Assembly (NCBI RefSeq): GCF_019599405.1
Contig: NZ_RKLQ01000002.1
Coordinates: 1,245,677-1,309,676, forward strand
Origin: Haloarcula salinisoli
GTDB taxonomy: Archaea > Halobacteriota > Halobacteria > Halobacteriales > Haloarculaceae
DNA: 64,000 nucleotides
Reading direction: 5' to 3'
Positions 61,132 through 64,000 of the stretch are shown piece by piece. The notes under the pieces are model-generated. The model ran no database searches, was not told the origin of the DNA, and worked only from the letters and a program-made list of their open reading frames with translations. How positions within the stretch are numbered: the first letter of the stretch is position 1; every line of letters begins with the position of its first letter. A program made the position numbers and the translations under genes.

Positions 61132-62460
61132 TTACTCGGCGCTCGTCGACTCGCGCCCGTCGATGCGGTCGGCCACTTCGTAGCCGGCGACGATACCGCC
61201 GTTGAGGGACCGTTCGGGGTACTGGGCCTCGGAGGCCATCCCGGCGTAGTAGACACCGTCGGCGACCTCGTCGGCGAGGTCGTACGGGACGACCATATCC
61301 AGATAGCCGCGCTCGTACACCGGTGCAGTGCGGGGGTTGCGGGCGGTCTGCACCCAGTTGACCGACTCGCGGTCGAACTCGGGGAACAGCGATTCGATGC
61401 CCGAGAGCCACGTTTCCCGTACTTCGTCGTCGTCCTGCTGCCAGAGGTCCTCCTCTGGGGACTGGATGTAGCGGGCGACATAGAGGAGGTGTTCGCCGCC
61501 GTAGCGCTCGCGCTCGACGAAGTTCGTGTGCTCGATGAGCGCGCCGAAGGGCGCCTCGTCGGCGATGTTGAGCCAGTACGTATCCAGCAGGGGCTCGTCC
61601 ATGCTGATGACCGAGCAGACGGTCCCCTGGAAGTCTATCTCACAGGGGTAGCCAGTGAGGTCTTCGAGGACGTTGGGCATCGCCGCGACGACGACGTCGT
61701 CGACGTCGTGTGTGGTCTCGCCGTCCCCGTCGTCGGCGGTGAGGCCGCTGACCGCGCCGTAGTCGGTCAGGACGTCGGTCACGCGGGTGCCCGTCTCGAT
61801 GTTCTCGCGGCCGACGGCCTCGACGAGAGCGTCCAGCAGACGCCCGAAGCCGCCGTCCAGATAGCCCAGAATCTCGCCGTTGAGGATGTCCCGCTCGCCG
61901 CGGAACTTGATGCGGCCAAGCAGCCAGGCGGCGCTGACGTCGCCCTTGCGGGAGCCGAACTTCGCGTCCAGCAGCGGCTCGAAGAAGGTCTCGTAGACGT
62001 TCTGTGTGGTGTGGTCGCGGACGAACTCCTCGACGGGGATGTCCTCGAAGTCCTCGAGTTTCTCGTAGGTGTCGAACTTCGGAACGCCGCCCCGAACGTC
62101 GATATCGAGCGTGAGCATCCCCAGCCGGAACTTGTCGTAGAAGCTCAGGTGGGGGAAGGCGAGAATCTCCCAGGGCTTGTCCATCGGGTGGACGACGCCG
62201 TCGACGTAGTAGCCGTTCTCGCCGATGCGCCACTCGACGTCATCGCCCAGGCCCAGTTCCTCGGCGAGTTCGACGATGGTCTCCTCCGATTTCGAGAGGT
62301 GGTGGTAGAACTTCTCGATGGGGTCGCCGGCCGTCTCGTACACCGCGGCCAGGCCCCCCAGGTCCTCGCTGGCCTCGAAGACGCGGACCTCGTGTCCGCG
62401 CTGTTGGAGCCGATACGCCGCTGCAAGGCCTGCGACACCGCCACCGACGACACCGATCAT
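61132..62460 (-). CDS. FAD-dependent amine oxidase / protoporphyrinogen-oxidase-like protein
   Basis: 442 residues. N-terminal FAD fold VVGGGVAGLAAAYRLQQRGHEVRVFEASEDLGGLAAVYETAGDPIEKFYHHL, central substrate region, and a GIESLFPEFDRESVNWVQTARNPRTAPVY motif, then a C-terminal FAD piece (ERSLNGGIVAGYEVAD). Family includes protoporphyrinogen oxidase, phytoene-type and sugar-mutase-like flavoproteins. A carotenoid or polysaccharide role cannot be told apart. It converges on the DUF5305-like gene, 3 bp apart. Confidence 0.87.
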   Translation of the reverse strand: MIGVVGGGVAGLAAAYRLQQRGHEVRVFEASEDLGGLAAVYETAGDPIEKFYHHLSKSEETIVELAEELGLGDDVEWRIGENGYYVDGVVHPMDKPWEILAFPHLSFYDKFRLGMLTLDIDVRGGVPKFDTYEKLEDFEDIPVEEFVRDHTTQNVYETFFEPLLDAKFGSRKGDVSAAWLLGRIKFRGERDILNGEILGYLDGGFGRLLDALVEAVGRENIETGTRVTDVLTDYGAVSGLTADDGDGETTHDVDDVVVAAMPNVLEDLTGYPCEIDFQGTVCSVISMDEPLLDTYWLNIADEAPFGALIEHTNFVERERYGGEHLLYVARYIQSPEEDLWQQDDDEVRETWLSGIESLFPEFDRESVNWVQTARNPRTAPVYERGYLDMVVPYDLADEVADGVYYAGMASEAQYPERSLNGGIVAGYEVADRIDGRESTSAE

Positions 62461-62487
62461 ACAACCCGGTTTTAGTTGTCGTGGGAT

Positions 62488-64000
62488 TTAGTTTGCGTTT
62501 CGGTCGCCGGGACTCGCCACGGCGGTGTCCGGGCTGGACTCCGCGTCGGCCCGCTGGAACTCCAGGATGGCGATAGCGCCACGCGGATGGTTGTCCTCGT
62601 ACCACACCTTCCCGCCGTAGAGGTCCATCATCACCGAGACGAAGTACAGGCCGAAGCCGCCGGCGGTCTGGTCGTTGGAGATGGAGCGTTCGAACATCGT
62701 CGTCTTCAGTTCGTCGCTGATGCCGGGGCCGTTGTCGGCGACCCGGACCTGTATCCAGTCGCCGGCGCCCTGGGTGTCGATTTCGACGCGGGGCTCGTCG
62801 CTGGTGTTGTGTTCGACAGCGTTCTCGACGACGCTCTCGAGCACCGCCTCGGCGAGGTGGTTCGCGAGGATGTGCTCGTCGTCTATCTCCACGTCGACCG
62901 CGACGTCGCCCTCCCGGTCGACCGCGCTCTCGACGGCCGCCTGGACTGTGGCCGACAGCGAGATGGCGTCGAGCCGTTCGCTCTCGCTTGCGGTCACCGT
63001 CTCGTTGATGTCCTTGATGGCGTCGCTCATCTCGGTGAGGCGCTCACACCACTCGGTGATGCTGTCGATGTGGTGTGTTTCCGCCTCGCTCACGCTGTGG
63101 CGCAGGTGGTCGGCCCGGCCCTGGACCACGAGCATGGCGTTGCGCAGCGAGTGTCTGAGAACGCCGTTGAAGAACGCTATCTGCTCGTTGCGCCGCTTGA
63201 CCGACGTGCGGCTCCCGCGAAGCTCGCGCTGGCGCTGGAGCTGTTCGAGGGCGACCTGTGTGGTCTGGGCGAGTATCCGGGCGTACTGCTGGTCCTCGGT
63301 GGCGTAGCTGTCGTCGGCCGAAGCGATGGCCAGCACGCCGTGGTCACCCATCGGCAACATCAGCGCCCGTTCCATGGGGGCACCACAGTCGTCACACTCG
63401 GCGATTCGTTGCTCTCCGCTCTCGTAGGTCTGCCACAGCTCGTGGTCCGGCGACGTCTCGGAGTCGATAGAGAGCGACGCCATGGACTCGCGGACGACGT
63501 CGCTGACGGACGCTGGTTCGAGAGTGCCCTCGTCGGTCGCCAGGAAGACGGCGGCGGCGTTCTGGTCTAGCACCCGCGTCGCAAAGCGCACGGTTAAGTC
63601 GGCGACCGTCTCGGGCTGGTCGGCCTCGATGAACTGCCTGGTGGCGGCCTGCAGCGCCTCCAGCCGGTCCTGGCGTCGCTGCTGACCGGTGACCTCCCGC
63701 AAGACGACCAGCCGACCGCGAACGCCATCGTGCTGGTCCGTGATGGGGCTGGTCTGGGGGTCGTAGTACGACAGCGGGTCACCCACCGCGAACACCTCGT
63801 CGCGCTCGACGTCGTCGAGCAGCCCCTCGCGGACCGACTCGACGGGGCGACTCCCCGGGTCGTCGGTCCCCAGCAGCGACGCCGCGGCCGCGTTGTAATC
63901 GATGATGCGGTCCTCGGTGTCGAGCGCGAGCACGGGGTCTGGAAGCTCGTCGACGAGCAGGTCGCCGGCAAGCGGGGTGACCGAGACGAAGTCGTACCGC
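62488..64000 (-). CDS. Sensor histidine kinase (5' end outside window)
   Basis: Open to the window edge. About 504 residues are visible, starting in RYDFVSVTPLAGDLLVDELPDPVLALDTEDRIIDYNAAAASLLG, which is the PAS start after a 7TM-type N-terminal kinase region, so a membrane sensor domain is probably upstream. Then PAS, GAF (~150-300), H-box VLRHSLRNAMLVV and an ATPase domain (VADNGPGISDELK, ..., GGFGLYFV). A GTG at 63933 is only an internal codon. No regulator is adjacent. Confident on class. Confidence 0.9.
   Translation of the reverse strand, partial: RYDFVSVTPLAGDLLVDELPDPVLALDTEDRIIDYNAAAASLLGTDDPGSRPVESVREGLLDDVERDEVFAVGDPLSYYDPQTSPITDQHDGVRGRLVVLREVTGQQRRQDRLEALQAATRQFIEADQPETVADLTVRFATRVLDQNAAAVFLATDEGTLEPASVSDVVRESMASLSIDSETSPDHELWQTYESGEQRIAECDDCGAPMERALMLPMGDHGVLAIASADDSYATEDQQYARILAQTTQVALEQLQRQRELRGSRTSVKRRNEQIAFFNGVLRHSLRNAMLVVQGRADHLRHSVSEAETHHIDSITEWCERLTEMSDAIKDINETVTASESERLDAISLSATVQAAVESAVDREGDVAVDVEIDDEHILANHLAEAVLESVVENAVEHNTSDEPRVEIDTQGAGDWIQVRVADNGPGISDELKTTMFERSISNDQTAGGFGLYFVSVMMDLYGGKVWYEDNHPRGAIAILEFQRADAESSPDTAVASPGDRNAN

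Noticed and set aside
1-64000. tRNA or rRNA genes
   Set aside because: I looked for T-loop GTTCrAnTC with acceptor pairing in the intergenic regions and found none. A covariance scan would be decisive.

Overview
The window is chromosomal DNA from a haloarchaeon (class Halobacteria). It is GC-rich, its proteins are very acidic, and secreted proteins carry Tat lipoprotein or PGF-CTERM sorting signals. Many starts sit about 25 nt downstream of a TATA box, as expected for leaderless mRNAs, and several small proteins look like halophile-only families. Gene content resembles the Haloarcula/Halomicrobium group, but I cannot fix the genus.

Region by region: (1) 0-10.7 kb: the 3' part of a HEAT-repeat gene, then an iron/siderophore-type uptake locus. 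It has four Tat lipoprotein binding proteins, a FAD oxidoreductase, one FecCD permease, one ATPase and one exporter-fold ABC protein. Two promoters serve it, each with a TATA box held between two DtxR-type palindromes. (2) 10.9-17.2 kb: the glycine cleavage system gcvT-gcvH and gcvPA-gcvPB, split by an opposite-strand RDD membrane protein gene and a frameshifted fragment of gcvPA. (3) 17.3-23.6 kb: a large multi-sensor histidine kinase, a single-domain response regulator, small haloarchaeal proteins, a striking array of 3-nt-loop hairpins inside and beside an inverted-repeat element, msrA, a cobalamin adenosyltransferase and a 58-residue gene. (4) 23.8-31.7 kb: a mevalonate-pathway decarboxylase, a methyltransferase-like membrane protein, an NDH-2-like dehydrogenase, a GNAT protein, and the vitamin B12 importer btuF / btuCD, transcribed divergently from one palindromic TATA element. 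(5) 31.8-38.6 kb: a MrfA/Hrq1-like helicase, an MscS channel, a HypE-like protein and a large HEAT-repeat protein. (6) 38.7-43.5 kb: a thiamine-type ABC importer operon (thiBPQ-like) and a FilR1-type regulator. (7) 43.6-52.3 kb: a GMC oxidoreductase, an Lrp regulator, and carA and carB facing each other across an AT-richer regulatory islet (HTH-10, DUF7344-like, HalOD1-like). carA and carB share a 7-3-7 palindrome upstream, a candidate common operator. (8) 52.6-64 kb: conserved haloarchaeal proteins, three tandem paralogous membrane proteins whose promoters were duplicated too, a histidine phosphatase, two flavoprotein oxidoreductases, a DUF5305-like membrane protein, and a second histidine kinase cut by the window end.

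The most interesting signals are non-coding. They are the paired DtxR-box promoters (one with an 18-codon leader ORF overlapping the binding-protein start as ATGA), the hairpin array with its inverted-repeat elements, the shared car palindrome, the gcvPA relic and the bidirectional btu promoter. I saw no tRNA, rRNA, CRISPR array or intact transposase.
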